Assembly (NCBI GenBank): GCA_033030425.1 | Contig: JAUFSD010000002.1 | Location: forward strand, 1,178,001-1,242,000 | Origin: Verpa conica | Taxonomy: Eukaryota > Ascomycota > Pezizomycetes > Pezizales > Morchellaceae | Length of the DNA: 64,000 bases | Direction: 5' to 3' | Shown: positions 36,815-50,283 of the stretch, piece by piece | How the letters are laid out: each line of letters opens with the position of its first letter | Position numbering within the stretch: the stretch's first letter is position 1 | Made by a program: the position numbers and the translations under genes | The notes under the pieces: model-generated | Seen by the model: the letters and a program-made list of their open reading frames with translations, nothing else | The model's database searches: none | Told to the model about the DNA's origin: nothing

Positions 36815-37990
36815 TGGTTTCATATTACACCAATGTACGTTGAAATGTAACCTTTGCCAGGCTTTACTTCTTAAGCGTGAAATCTAGCGAATCATTTTTG
36901 ACCGATCATTTTCATGTTGCCCAATAAATTCGGGATAATTCAGAACTCTTTATCGTGGGAGCTGGGAGCTTCGTTTACAGATCTTACGACCCGCGTGATC
37001 TGATTATTCGGAATACCAAAAACGTCTAGTCAGGATATCATCTATACTACGTCATATGCACCTTACGTATAGCTATATGTACTCCTGTGGTAGGCCTATG
37101 GGAAAAATTCGGAAAGAACTTAACCCGCCCCTTGGGTCTGCGGTTTTAGTCCCAAAGAAAGGTAAAAGATATCCCGGGTTATAATATCCTGCTGCTCTTG
37201 GAGTCTTTGTGACTCTTTTCTGCTAGAACTACAAATTGAAAGAAAGTTCATAATATGCAGCTTATAATGGTGTATTCTAAATTTAACCTAGCTGCCGTGT
37301 CTCTAGTGATGTCTTTGAAGAATATCAATGGTTTCAAACTACAATATTAGATCATAAGAAATGGCCGCATGTACTTAATTATCTTGAATCTGCCGCTCGA
37401 ATTGTTTAGTCTTTTGAAAATGTTTAATGACTTCGTACCTTATCAGCAAGTGCTGTGCCTCTCAAACTCCTTCTAACTAGATGAGGGTATAGTTTTTTCT
37501 TTTCTTTTTTTTTTTGGGGGGGGGGGTCCGAGGAACAATCATCGGACCAAAGGATTAGTGGGGGAGGGCTCGGAACTTGGTTCCCCCGTGTAGGATTCTC
37601 CACTATCAGCACCTGATACTCTGTGAGTACATGTGCATGTAATCATGGGCGGAAATTTTACTGTTTTTCAATTAGCTCGCTTGATAAGCGGGAAGTTTAA
37701 GAACGGCCACAAACTCCGCGAATCAATTACTGGCTGTTTCAAGGTACTGTAGAAACATCTAGTTAGTCGGGTGAGAGGCTATGATGGAACATCATCGGCG
37801 CTCAGGGTTATGCCCTAAGGTCGTACCGTCACTGCTTTTCCCAATCATAGACTAGTGCCCCCACATTGCCGCGTAGCCCACACGGAATTTGTGAATTCAA
37901 CGTAGCTTGCAACAGCAACCGCCCCTCCACGACGAACGACTTACGACAACCCGACCACCTCTAAATTCACCGCTAAACCCGACCGACACG
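36815..37990. other. Gene-free stretch and RPL9 promoter
   Basis: Contains a homopolymeric T then G tract near 37500-37526. The last 200 bp before 37991 should be the RPL9 promoter and 5' UTR. No ORF is supported. Confidence 0.5.
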
Positions 37991-39077
37991 ATGAAGTACA
38001 TTCATAGCGGAGAGACTCTTACCATTCCTGACGGCGGTGAGTTTTTCTCTTGAGTTCCATGAATTTGCATTTTTCTTTCGGCCAGTTGGAACTAGGGGAT
38101 TTCTTGGAACTTTTTTATGGGGGGGGGGCTTGTTGGATTTGGGGAAACTAAGAGGTGGGGATGAAGGGTTGAAATAGAAAGGAGGGGTATTGGAGATGAG
38201 ACCTAGAGTAGAGGATTAGAGGGGACCTAAAGCGCACATAGACTACGGGAGGATTTTCGGGAATTAGAAGCATAGAAGTGCTGACAGAGTTTAATTGCTA
38301 GTTTCTGTCAAGATCCGGTCCCGTATCGTTACCGTTACCGGACCCCGTGGTGAGCTTACCAAAGACCTCAAGCATCTCTCAGTCTCATTCGTCCAGAGCC
38401 CGGTTCCCAACACAATCAACATCTCGCTGCACCATGGCACCCGCAAGAATGTTGCTGCTCTCCGTACAGTCAAGTCTTTGATTGCCAATATGGTCATTGG
38501 TGTCACCAAGGGCTACAAGTACAAGATGCGTTACGTCTATGCCCATTTCCCCATCAACGTCAACATTGAAGTGGATAAGGAGACTAGTCTTGGACAAGTT
38601 GAGATTCGGTGGGTTGCATACATTTATATTTTTGGAGGCAATGACTACATGTGGGAGGGTTGAGGGTATAGACCTGATTAAGAGGAATCATATTTCCTTC
38701 TCATCGATGTCTTTCTCTAAAGCTCCCACCGTCGTTTATCCAGGGGCTTGGTGATTTATTTTGCCTAGAAGTTCTTACTAACTGGATCCCTACAGTAACT
38801 TTTTGGGAGAGAAGATTATCCGCCGTGTAAAGATGCTTCCTGGTGTTACAGTTGAGACCAGTCCCAATGTCAAGGATGAGATCGTTCTTTCCGGCAATTC
38901 GCTTGAGAATGTTTCTCAATCCGCTGCGGATATCCAGCAGATCTGCAGGGTCAGGAATAAGGATATCCGAAAGGTATATACACGAGCTAGTTTTAGTGAC
39001 CTTAAAGACATCTACTAACTTGTTTTCAGTTCTTGGACGGTCTGTATGTCTCCGAGCGGGGCAACATTGAGGAATAG
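37991..39077 (+). CDS. RPL9: 60S ribosomal protein L9 (uL6)
   Basis: Exons 37991-38036, 38302-38608, 38796-38973 and 39030-39077 join to 192 residues, the normal length. The start [15 protein letters not shown], the block [18 protein letters not shown] and the end [15 protein letters not shown] are those of eukaryotic L9. The protein sits near the sarcin-ricin loop of the large subunit. Introns of 265, 187 and 56 nt are present; the first two are clearly longer than most others in the window. A short first exon followed by a long intron is common in ribosomal protein genes. Confidence 0.98.
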
Positions 39078-39939
39078 ATTTGGGGCATACATAAAAAAGT
39101 AAATTAAAATTAAATCCATGAATCTTGGGTGGCGGGGAAAACAAACTTTTTTTCTTCTTGTTCTAAAATGGAGTTCTTTCCTTTACTAGTTCACGGTTGG
39201 ATAATGGAGTACAAAAACCTCAGCCGGTGCTCCGATTTTGTGTGCACGTGCCGCATTAAAAATCTGTGATAGATGGTTTTTTCTTGATCATCAGCAATAT
39301 TTGTTGCCGTAAATAAAAGATACCAAGATAGCAATATCAGCGGGGTTTTACCAGTTGTTAGAGGTCCTCACCCTCAATTTATAAGTGGCTAGGGCATGTA
39401 AAGTCACTCTATAATTGCTATATTGGGAATATATATTCATAGGCCTTATTACCCCTTAATTATATGTGACAAGGCAAGCTCAAATATCCCTTGTACCATC
39501 TTTTGTAGCTGCATATAAGCTCATGTATACATGTAGTAGTAGACTTTCTTGTTCTTTTTGTAGGTATATGTTGAAAATAAACTATATGAATCGCATATGG
39601 GGGAGGTGCATGAACTTTACCCAATTGGGATACATGTAGTACGTATAATTGCGGCTTACTCCCACCAGGGCTTAGGGTTCTAGGTCGCGTGAATAGTCTG
39701 GATGACTAAGATGGGGATAAATTGGATAAGCCAAGAAATCGCGTCCTGCAGGCTTCCTGCTCGCATCCCGCCCACGTTCTCCCGTTCCGGATCCTCAAGA
39801 CACTCCCGACCTTACTGTTTTATCTCCCCCCGTCATTTCCTTTTTCTTATCCTTCTCCAAACTCTACTACGCTCGTTCATCCTTTTATCGACGGTAAACA
39901 AAACCGGCACCAAAGGCCCCTTTCAGCAACCGCAGCACA
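39078..39939. other. Intergenic region RPL9 to SEN1
   Basis: AT-rich with TACATGTA at 39528 and 39631. The final 200 bp, pyrimidine-rich, are the likely SEN1 promoter and 5' UTR. Confidence 0.5.
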
Positions 39940-42900
39940 ATGTCCGCTGACGGTGGTGCAGTGACCAATGGTCTTCAGTAAGTTTCTCCCCCAGGTAAAT
40001 GTTTCCCGGGTTTCGCGGAGTTTATATCTTTTCAGGATCGTGGCGAACCTACCAGATGAAGTTCACTGGCTTTGTGAAAAAGTCGAACCTGGCCCTGGCG
40101 GGAAACAAGTAGAGTGTAGCGCGGATGAATCGACTCGTCAAGAATCCACCCTGCACGCCCTAATGCTATTATCATTCGTCGATCAGGAGACCAACCAGAA
40201 CTGGCTGAAGGGGAAAGTCGCTGCTCAACTAGCGCGGTGCGCTGATTGTGTAGCACAGTTCTACTGCTTGAAGCGCAAATTCTACCACCAGTTACTAGAG
40301 TAAGAGCTACGTACGTCAAAATAATTATTTGATTCTAACTATTACTAGGGAGCACGATAAAGAAAATCTCGACTTGTTTTTCGGTTTCCTCGAGGAGTGG
40401 GATGTCGAACGTGTAACACCAGTTCTACAAGATATTATTCGGGATATTCACAAAACGTCATCGGTGGATAGTTGGTACGAGAAATATCAAGGGAACAAAG
40501 TTCAACGAAATGCTGTCTACGAGTGTTTTTGTAGTCCTGAAATTCTTCGCAATACAGACCTCAAATCCTGCTTTACGGAGATATGCAAAACTGGTAAAGT
40601 AACGGCGGAAGGGGCTGCGAGGGGACTTATTATTTTTCTGTTCAGGCAGGAGGAGTTGTTTCGTGCTGTGGCTGAATTATCGTGGAAGGCTATAGGCCTT
40701 GGCTTCAAACCTCAGGAATTTGAGTCTCATATGTTGGAAGCACTGGAGGAATCTGTCCAGAAAGCAGAGAGTGAAGTTTCCCCGGAAAAACTGGCGCCGT
40801 TTTGGGCTGGATTGGCTACGATCGTAAGGAATGTGAGCAAGGAGGTTATCACTAAGACTATTTGTGGGGCGAAATATGATCCGATGAAGATGGCTATGAA
40901 TCATATCTCGCTCCGTGCTCCATACCTTCATTCGTTACTCCGATTTTACGAGTCCCTTATGACGAAATTGGGCGGCGAAATCTGGGATGTCGTTTCACCT
41001 CTTACCTCTTCGACATTTGCGGATATGCTACTCGTTGAGGAGAAGTACTCAGAACTCCTTCGCACTATCCCACAAGATAAAAGCGGTGAATTACGGATAG
41101 TCGATTTGACAAAATGGATGTCATCATTTGTCGCTAGCATACGCCCTCTTCAGCGACCTACCAGCGCAACCCCATTACTTCGACAACTTTTTAAGGTAGA
41201 AAACCTGCCACCCTTGTCTCGGGGTATATGTTGGAAAGAAGGAATGATGGTCTTGAGTAGTACCTTGAGTGGCGTTCACTCCCAGTCAAGTACACTCGAG
41301 GGCGAAGCCGATCGAATTATTCTGCGACAGGCAAACGAGCTCTTCAACGAGCACCTTAACGTAGTAATACAGGTTGCTACTTCTTCGACGGAGTATGAGG
41401 ATGAGCTTATGGGGTTTCACATGAAAATAGCTCGGAGTGCCGCGATAGACACTTTGATCTCAGCCCTGAAACTCGATATTAAGGTTGTGTCGACAGATTA
41501 TGCCATGCTGATGAAAAAGAAACCGGAGCTCCCCGTAACGGAGACAACTATCAGGGACCAACTCTGGGATAATGTTTGCGAGAAATTTCCTCGGGATAAT
41601 GTCAACTTTGGCTGTCAGATGTTGATGGTGCTTCAAGATCTGATTGGACTTGAGAAAGTCTACGTCAGTAATTCAGACCTAGAAGATCTTAAGAAAAGGA
41701 AGAAAAAGTTCAACGAGGTTATTGAAAATCTACAAGGACGACTTTTCAAGATCTTCAAGGCACTGAGTAGCTTCTCACCTGATAATATCAAACAAATACT
41801 CTTGAAGGACACAGCGCAGTTTATTTTCTTTGCAGGTATGCTTTCGTCAGTAAACGATGTATCTTTCGCAGCGGAAGATGGCCTTCTCCAGGCTTTTGGC
41901 GTGGAGGACAAAAACGAAGCCCTTCGGGCTATGCTGAAAGACGATTTCCGTGTCACTCTGACGGCGCTTAGTGATCTCGGGCGATTTCTTCACAAACTGC
42001 AGTTGTTTTCTTTAATGCCCAAGATGATCGGTTTTAGTTCGACCCTGTTGGATGTTCTCTGTGACCGGTATGATGGTGTTATTGTAAAACAGGATCTGGA
42101 GGACTGGCAAAAGACGTTGTTAAGGATATATTGGGATATCCAATGGAGATGGCTTGGGATTATATTCAAAAAAGTTCGCAAGTGGGCATTTTTCGTTGAA
42201 AAAGATATTATGATTGAGTTTACTCGAGATGCCATGGACTATGCGGAGAACTTGTTTGATCGGTATTGGACATTTGAGCAGGCACTAAGGGCTAACATGT
42301 CCGAACTTGAAGTCAAACCAGGTGCTCATAAAGAAATTAGCTGGGGAGTCAAGCTTCTGCAAGACGCCTCAAGAACGCTCCACCCTCTAACCGTCATCTT
42401 GACTATCCAAGATCCACATCTTTTAAGTACTTGTCAAGCTCTGATGAGCAAGATATTGAAGCTTTTGGATCAACAGAGCGTTGATATCTCAGATGACTAT
42501 TTTACGACGATGAGAAAGTATCTCTATCCCCAAACATTCCCAGAGTACGATCCGTCAAGCCCTCCTACAACGAACTTGAGCGAAGTGCAGAAAGCTGAAC
42601 TCTCCGTCGCCGTGAGCAAAATTCGTCCTGATTTTGTTCCTCCAGAGGGTAAGTTCTTTTTTACCTAAGTTATTTGTTGATGCTACCAGATGATGTGCTA
42701 ATCTTTGTTATATTTAAAGCCAAGGAGGCCACTGTAGTTGAAATTTCCGATGATGACTATGGTGAAATTTCCGATGATGAGATGCTCAAGGCAGTAGAAG
42801 AAGTAACTCGAAAGAAGACTGTTCATAAACAGACCCAGCTTCAGTTCCCAACAACTACAGTCCGACCTGCCGATGCTGCTCGATCTTATAAGCCACCAGT

Positions 42901-45900
42901 AAAAACGTCGACAGCGACACAATCAAGGACGGCTGCAATCAGAGTAGGTACTGCGAAGGAGACGCCTCGCGGGGTTATTCCAGAAGACTTTCTCGCTAAG
43001 CGGAAGGCTGCAAAGGCTGCAGAGGCCGCAAGGAAGGCTGCATTGGCTGCAGAGAGGGCGAAGAAAACTACAACTACCATTGTGGAAGAAAGCTCTTCGG
43101 ATGAGTCTTCTGAAGATGAGACTAGTAATTCCTTGTTTAAACTCGGCACTACTGTTCAAAGGTCGGCGAAGATTGTGCATAACCCAAAACCAGGCACTGG
43201 AGTTAGGCCAAGAACTCAAACGAATCGAATCGCGGGACCTATTCGTCGAGTCAAAGACAACCGTGCCCGAGTTGCGCCGGATCTGTCACCTCTTTATAAA
43301 CAGATCCTTAAATGGGAGGCTTTTCACGATGACCCATTCCCTCCTGGCCTAAGTAAACAGGATTATATATCTGTCGCAAGGTCTTTTACTTCCTACGAAG
43401 CATACCGGAAGACCTTTGAGCCATTGTTGCTACTTGAGGCTTGGGTAGGATTTCAGAAATCTAAAGAAGAAGCCCCTTCAACTGCCTTAGAAGTAAAGCT
43501 GGTTTCAAGAATGAGGGCAGATAACTTTGTGGAACTTGAGACTACCATTGCCGGTATGGACGACCGTAATCGGTGGGGAGAGTCAGATGTTATTGTGCTG
43601 TCCGTTGGCAAAAATCCTCTGTCATCCCCAGACCAACCTCACTGCCTTGCAAGGGTGCACAGTATCAACAGGAAATTTACAGGAGCTCCTATATCCGAAG
43701 TTCAGCTACGGTGCGATCCTCCACCTACAATGATGCAAAATCACATGCGTAATGGGGGTACTCTTTATGCTGTGAAGATTATGGGGTATACATATCCCCA
43801 CCTCTGGGCTCTAGAAGCCTTTGTAATATTTTTCACTAATATAATCTGTAGATTGGTTCCTCTTGAGAGAGAGTATTCTGCTATGATGTGTTTACAATAT
43901 TATGATCTTGAAAATGAGATCATCAATGCCAAACCCACCGAATTAGAGGAACCTACGGATGTGGTGATCAAGCGCACGAAAAATTTGTACACTGTAAACG
44001 AGCCCCAGGCACGCGCTATCATTTCTGCCGTAAAAAACTCCGGTTTCACTTTGATCCAAGGGTATGTAATCGCGTTTTATCAGTCTTAATAATTTTCATT
44101 CTAAAATTGTTTATAGTCCACCCGGTACAGGAAAGACCAAAACTGTCATCGGGATTGTCGGAGCTCTCCTCACACCAAGTACCAGTGCAACGACAATAGC
44201 AGTTCCAGGTGTTCCCCATAAACCTAATTCAAAGCCTGCTACGAAAAAGATTTTAGTTTGCGCCCCAAGTAACGCAGCAGTCGACGAATTGGTCATCCGT
44301 TTTAAGAAAGGCGTACGGACGACAAAAGGAGATACTATGGTACCAACAATCGTCCGTATTGGTAGGTCGGATGCGATTAATTCTACTGTAAGGGATGTGA
44401 CCCTCGAAGAGTTGATCGAACGTAGGATGGCACCAACTACGGAAAACTCGAAAGGCAAAAATACGGATATGGAGGAGCTGAGAAAAAAGCATACAGAGCT
44501 TATGGAGGAACGTACCACGAAACAAACTCAACTTGATGATGCACGTTCGCGGAAGTTGGAGCCACCTGTAGGTTTACAAGCCGAAATCGACAAGCTCAGC
44601 GCTACGATCCGTGAACAGAGGCGGGCCCTCGATGCCAAAAGGGATCAGAAAAAGGAGAGTAGTAGAAACGCAGAAGTGTTACGACGTCGTGTGCAACAGG
44701 AAATCATGGATGAGGCGCAAATCATTTGTGCAACTTTGAGCGGGAGCGGGCACGACATGTTACGCAATGTGAACGTTGACTTTGAAACGGTAATAATCGA
44801 CGAAGCGGCCCAGTCAGTAGAATTAAGTGCCCTTATTCCTCTTAAGTTTGGATGCGAGAAGTGTATTCTTGTTGGAGATCCTAAGCAGTTGGTGAGTATC
44901 CATCCTATGACAGCTTTGAAACATATCTTGAGCTAATACTAATTTTTTTATATAGCCTCCTACCGTCTTGTCCCGTGAAGCCGCAAAATTCGCTTATGAG
45001 AAAAGTTTATTCGTCCGAATGCAAGAAAACTACCCACAGAACGTACATCTTCTCAGTATTCAGTATCGAATGCACCCTATGATTAGCGCTTTCCCATCAA
45101 AACAATTTTACGATTCTGAACTTGTAGATGGCGAAGGAATGAAGGAGTTGAGAACAGAACTGTGGCATAATAGCGAGCTATTTGGCCCATATCGGTTCTT
45201 TAATGTGCAGGGTCGAGAATCTGCCGGCGGACGGACATCCCTTGTCAATCATATGGAGATTGACATGGCCTATGGCCTCTTTGATCGGCTAACAAAGGAT
45301 TTTCCGGAGGTTGATTTTGATGGAAAAGTGGGGATAATCACGCCATATAAGCAACAACTTAATGAATTGAAGAGGAGATTCCAAAGGCAATATGGCGATC
45401 GGATCCTCGATACCATCGACTTTAATACAACGGATGCGTTTCAGGGAAGGGAGCGTGATATCATTATATTTTCTTGTGTGAGAGCTTCGCCAGAGGGTGG
45501 AATTGGTTTCTTGAGTGATATCCGCCGTATGAACGTCGGCCTAACAAGAGCAAAATCTTCACTCTACGTTTTAGGCAATGCAGATTCCTTGGTTAGGAAT
45601 AGATTGTGGGGAGCATTAGTGCAGGATGCCAAGGGCAGGGGATTATTTACCGAAAGTAACTTAAAAACTCTCGCAAAATCGACTCGAGGTAGGGATGGTG
45701 GGAATCGATTGACAATTACAAGTGGGAGTGGTGGAAGTGGTGGAAGTGGTGGGCCGAACCAGGCACAGATGTCGCCCCGCAATGCCGCCGCAGCAGCACC
45801 CCCCCAGAGAACAAGTGCCCCGGACCCAATGGATATCGATAAGCCTGAGGCTTTGCCTAGACCTCAGCCTAGCCATCACCAGCAGGGTGCGAATCTGGTG

Positions 45901-46416
45901 GGTAAACATGGCCATAGCCAAGGCAGGGCCAATTGCTTCACGTGTGGCAAGCCTGGCCATAGACAAGTTGACTGTCCAAAAGGCCGGGGTAATCATGGCG
46001 GTCAAAACTATCCAGGCTCTCGAGGAGGTATACCGAGAGCACCACCACAGCCTAGTAATTCACATGATGTCCGAATACCACCAATCAAGACAACAACAAC
46101 GGTGGCAGACTCTCCAAAACTTATCCAAGGCCCAAAACGACAACATTCCTACGATGAAAATGCCGACGGAGCAAATAAACGTCCGTATATTTCTAGACCC
46201 TCAACTGCAGGGGCTTCTGGTTCTAATGAGGTAAATTTATGATTATTGCTTGCTCGCGGTTGAATGTGGATTTTAACAAATTAATAGCGGTCAAAGCTTC
46301 CTCCAAAGCCTCCAAAGCCCATGAAGAGGAAGGATGATGATGGGGGTATTTTTATTAAGCCTAAAAAACGCCCAAGAAATCGGCCTACACAAGGGCTATC
46401 AAATGCTAGCATGTAG
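39940..46416 (+). CDS. SEN1: Sen1-type superfamily 1 RNA/DNA helicase
   Basis: Exons 39940-39977, 40036-40299, 40349-42648, 42720-43785, 43852-44061, 44117-44891, 44956-46230 and 46288-46416 give 2018 residues. The large helical N-terminal Sen1 domain is followed by the UPF1-like core: Walker A GPPGTGKT (1293-1300), APSNAAVDEL, DEAAQS, GDPKQLPPTV, TTDAFQGRERD and NVGLTRAKSSL. Sen1 ends transcription of non-coding RNAs and resolves R-loops. The 66-nt intron at 43786-43851 is in frame, so its removal is inferred from the conserved join to LVPLEREYSA. After a Gly-Ser linker there is a CCHC zinc knuckle (C1878, C1881, H1886, C1891). Two further small exons (46475-46511, 46568-46582) could replace the last codon and stop. 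Confidence 0.93.
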
Positions 46417-47226
46417 GTCTGCACCACTCTGGAAATAAAGGGAGCATTAGGTTAATTTCTATCTTGTGCAATAGGTCAGATACTAAGACAAATGCTAATG
46501 ATTCGAAGAGAGTGAGTACTTATCCTAACCTAAGAGCTATATTACTCTAAAGCTGACCTATTCTCAGGAGGATAAAAGTTAATACCTCAACACCTATCTT
46601 AGCTTAATATCCTGTAATACTATTATTGCTGTTTTTTTTATTTTTATACCTTTATTCTCTCTTTTTTCAATTTCCTTTTTAGGTTTTCTGGTAGGGTTGG
46701 CAAGGCGCATAGATCAGATAGATACTTTATCGTTAGGCGGCGTAGTTGAAAGCATGACTTCCTACTAGGATTATCTGGTACGGGGCTCTGGTGGGAAACA
46801 AAGCAAGAGAAAGACATAAACAGGAGGTGGGGGGAGAATCCAAATACCGAAGCCTAAAATGTGAAGATATGTCCCTTACACCATCGAACACCGGTATGCA
46901 CTAGCCGCCGCTCACTCAGACATGTCTGTATAGCCCTAACCCTGATGACAAACGGTTTCACAAGCTGTGTTTAGTTGTCCTAGCAACGATGCCACGTTTT
47001 TTTGTTTTCTCGTGCTCCGTTGTCCACCAGCACATAAAGACCCCCGTATGTACCTTGACGACCCACGACCAAACTACCAGCGACTAGCGATTACGACTAC
47101 GACCCACGGCCCACGACAGACACTTTTTTGAAAACGTTCTCTACTATATCTTACCTCTGTATAATCTGTCGCTCACTCGCCCCTTCCATTGTTTTCTCGT
47201 ATCACTGCAGCTATCGTAACCCCAAG
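46417..47226. other. Intergenic region SEN1 to NIMA kinase
   Basis: Holds the possible alternative last SEN1 exons (46475-46582), a T-rich probable 3' UTR, and the promoter and leader of the kinase gene with repeated CGACCCACGA-like sequence near 47056-47115. No other gene is seen. Confidence 0.5.
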
Positions 47227-49227
47227 ATGGCCTCCACCGATACTTATGAAGTGTTAGAACTGATCGGCCAGGGTGCCTTTGGTCAAATTCGCAAGGTTCG
47301 ACGTCGCACGGATGGTCTAGTACGAACCCCCTCACAAGCTGCCCTGGACCCTACTAACCAATGTCTTAGGTCTTGGTTCGAAAAGAGATCTCGTATGTAA
47401 AGATGACCGACAAAGAAAAGAACCAACTTGTTGCGGAATTTGAAATCCTCGCTCGCCTAAAACATCGAAATATTGTCGAATACTTCCACCGTGACCACAT
47501 AAAGAAAGACCAATCGATACACCTCTACATGGAGTACTGTGGAAATGGAGATCTGTCAACAATTATTAAGAGATGCAAGGCTGAACGAAATTTGGTACCA
47601 GAGCACTTTGTATGGTCAATATTTTCGCAGGTGGTACTAGCATTATACCGGTGCCATAATGGGGTCAACCCTCCGGAGATGGGTGACATTTTTGCAACAG
47701 ACGACCAAGTGATACCACAGCCAACAGGTGATATTGTAAGAATTTTACACAGAGATTTAAAGCCAGAAAATAGTAATTACCCCACTTACTACCTCTCATC
47801 TCAAATTTTAGGAAGACTGACACCAGGTAGTCTTCCTCGATACGGACCATGCCGTGAAGTTGGGCGACTTTGGTCTTTCGAAAATGTTGGCACCAGAGCA
47901 GCATCTGGCCAGTACCTATGTGGGCACACCTTATTACATGTCACCAGAACTCATTAGTGAGGATGCATACACACATAAATCCGATATTTGGGCCCTTGGG
48001 TGCATAGTCTACGAACTTTGCAAGCTTTCTCCCCCTTTTAATGCTCAAAGCCTCCATAGTCTTGGCACGAAGATAAAGGAGGGTCGCTATTCGCCGATTC
48101 CCAATCAGTACTCACCAGAGCTCAGGAGGGTCATTGACATGTGTCTTCAGAGAGACCCAGCGAAGAGGCCGGATACTGCGCACTTGCTACAAATGCCTTA
48201 TGTCAAGCTCAACCGTCGAGAGATTGAGGCATTAGACATGGGAAGGTCTTTCAAGAGGAAGGAGGAAGCATTAAAATCAAGAGAGGAGGTAGTGAGGATG
48301 AAGGAAGAGGAGCTGAGACACAGAGATGCGCAGTTTGCTATAGAACAAGAACTGGCAAGGAAAGCGATACAGGAGCGTTGCGACGAATTGAATAACGAAA
48401 TCCGTCAAGAGTGGGAAGTAAAGGCCCTAGCAGAGATTGAGAAGAGAGTTGCTTTGCAGCTTCAGGATGTCCACAAAAGGGAAGCAGAGGCTCAACGAAA
48501 GTGGCAGGATGCCCAAAGCAAATGGCAGGGTGAGGTTGAGAAGGCTGCTGCGAGAATGATCGAGCAGATGGAACTTGTACCAAGGGGGTTAACATCATCA
48601 GTCTTATCCGCCTCTACTGGAAACGACTCGGCATATGCGGATAGCATAAACGTTCCAGAAAGTCCAGCACGTGCCTTCCCCCGTATTGCTGCTCCTGAGT
48701 CGCCTGTGGACATTACTATGGGTTCCCCGTCTGTCTTTGATTCTAGTCCCCGGAAGAATCTCTTCCCAGGCATACTTGAACAAGCCCCTCCCCGCATGCC
48801 TCTTCACTTGGCGCCAGTAAACCAGCTCCGCCCACAATTGCCGCACCAGAACACCGCACCCATCTCTAATTTAACTAAGATACCTTTCAAATCTCAATTC
48901 TCGGCCTCATCTAACTGCCTTACGTCTGAGAACTCATCTTTGGATGAAGATCCATCACCAACAAGGAAACGTGGTGGTTTTACTCGGGCAGCAACCTTCA
49001 CTACCGGATATAACGGATCACCAATGAAGGGTATTGGGAGGACGAACGATAGGTTCCCCCAAGGCACACCGAAGACACGGGAACTAGGGGGTAGTAGTAC
49101 CGATGGGGCGGTCAAGACACCAATTAGCAGTAAAGCGTTGAGTCTAGTACAAATTGCCCGCGAAAACCCTGAGTGGGCTGATGATATTCCAAGTCCATTC
49201 CTTAAGAGAAATCAAAGGAGATATTGA
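47227..49227 (+). CDS. nimA: NIMA-family mitotic serine/threonine kinase (NimA/Kin3/Fin1)
   Basis: Exons 47227-47319, 47370-47772 and 47831-49227 encode 630 residues. The kinase domain starts at YEVLELIGQGAFGQIRKV. Lys36 in VRKEI is the ATP-binding lysine, HRDLKPEN (158-165) the catalytic loop, DFG at 178-180, and GTPYYMSPE the activation-loop end. The insert before the catalytic loop (GVNPPEMGDIF) is typical of fungal NIMA. A charged coiled coil (RKEEALKSREEVVRMKEEE) follows, then a Ser/Pro-rich tail with many SP/TP sites, as in Aspergillus NimA, which drives mitotic entry. The second intron splits the codon after the catalytic-loop Asn. Confidence 0.95.
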
Positions 49228-49772
49228 TTGAGTCGGCTTTTACTTTTCATTATCCATTTTTCCCTTTGGGGTTTGTCTGTGTTGTGTAGTATTGGTTGGA
49301 GTTTTCAGGTGTTTTATTTTCTTTCTTTCTTTTACAAGGTGGCGAAAATGGTGTTTTTTTTGCTGTTGCTACTATTGGGTGGATATTATAGTGGCGTATA
49401 TATTCTGCTAGTTTAGATACCAGTTCTATTAGGTCGGCTTCTAGTCTTTTTTTTATATCCGAGACTCTGCATATCTTTTGTACAGGCCAAGGGTTTGTTA
49501 TTCCTGTATGATCGTGGAGACAGAAATTTCTAAGTCTGCTCTTTTTCCTACTCATCTGTAAAAGTATGTGGCCACCAGAGGCCAATAGATGTGTTCATAA
49601 GATTTCCTTTAGCTTTTTTTTATATATCTATATATAAATCCTTGATATAAATTGCATTGATGGTCGGGATGGTAAATATACAAACTCATTTGGATTACAC
49701 TACTTTGTAAATGTCTAGATATTCATATTGACGTTTCTTAGAATAAAAATGGGAACGCCAATTAACAAGGCT
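49228..49772. other. Convergent 3' region of kinase and FMP46-like genes
   Basis: T-rich sequence without a supported gene; probably 3' UTRs of both neighbours. Confidence 0.5.
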
Positions 49773-50283
49773 TTATTTCGGCAGAGTCTCCACCAATTTC
49801 TTGATAGCACTTTCATCCGCCCCTAGAACTACACACAATCAGCAGCTGCCGAGCACAAAGAAGACCAGCACAAGCTCACCAGCCCTCCCATTATTCCAAT
49901 CCACCAACAAAGGCCTCAGGACCCTCTCGCTTATCTCCGCACCCCCCATATCAAGGGCCTTCATGGCCTCTCGCTCTGATGTAGCCCCCTTGACAATCGA
50001 ACCAACTTTATTCGGGCCTACAAACTCTAGAATAGACCTCAACTGTGATGGTGTTGGTACATGCGGGGCCTCGACTACCTCAAGTTCAAATGTTGCGCCG
50101 CCAGTTTTACTACTAGAATTTTCAGTGGCTGTCGTTGAGGCTGCTTTGAGGAGTTCTAAGACTCGCTTAGATGAGGTAGATTTGGGGGCATGGAAGAGTG
50201 TTAGGACATCGAGAGTTTTATGCTAGTAGGTTTGTTTAGCATTATGGCTTAGAGAGGGGGGGGGGGCTTACAAAACGAAACAT
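49773..50283 (-). CDS. FMP46-like mitochondrial redox protein (DUF1687)
   Basis: Three exons (50283-50272, 50222-49880, 49828-49773, minus) give 136 residues. The first exon codes only MFRF. The protein reads HKTLDVLTLFHAPKSTSSKR, FELEVVEAPHVPTPSQLRSI, then VDWNNGRA and VLGADESAIKKLVETLPK. This is the pattern of the fungal DUF1687/FMP46 family, a thioredoxin-like fold found in yeast mitochondrial proteomes. The length is usual. The role is poorly known. The four-residue first exon makes this gene easy to miss; a longer open frame on the opposite strand (49801-50226) is its shadow. Confidence 0.85.

Noticed and set aside
49801..50226. 142-codon plus-strand open frame
   Set aside because: It is antisense to the three-exon FMP46-like gene, which has family similarity and proper splice sites.
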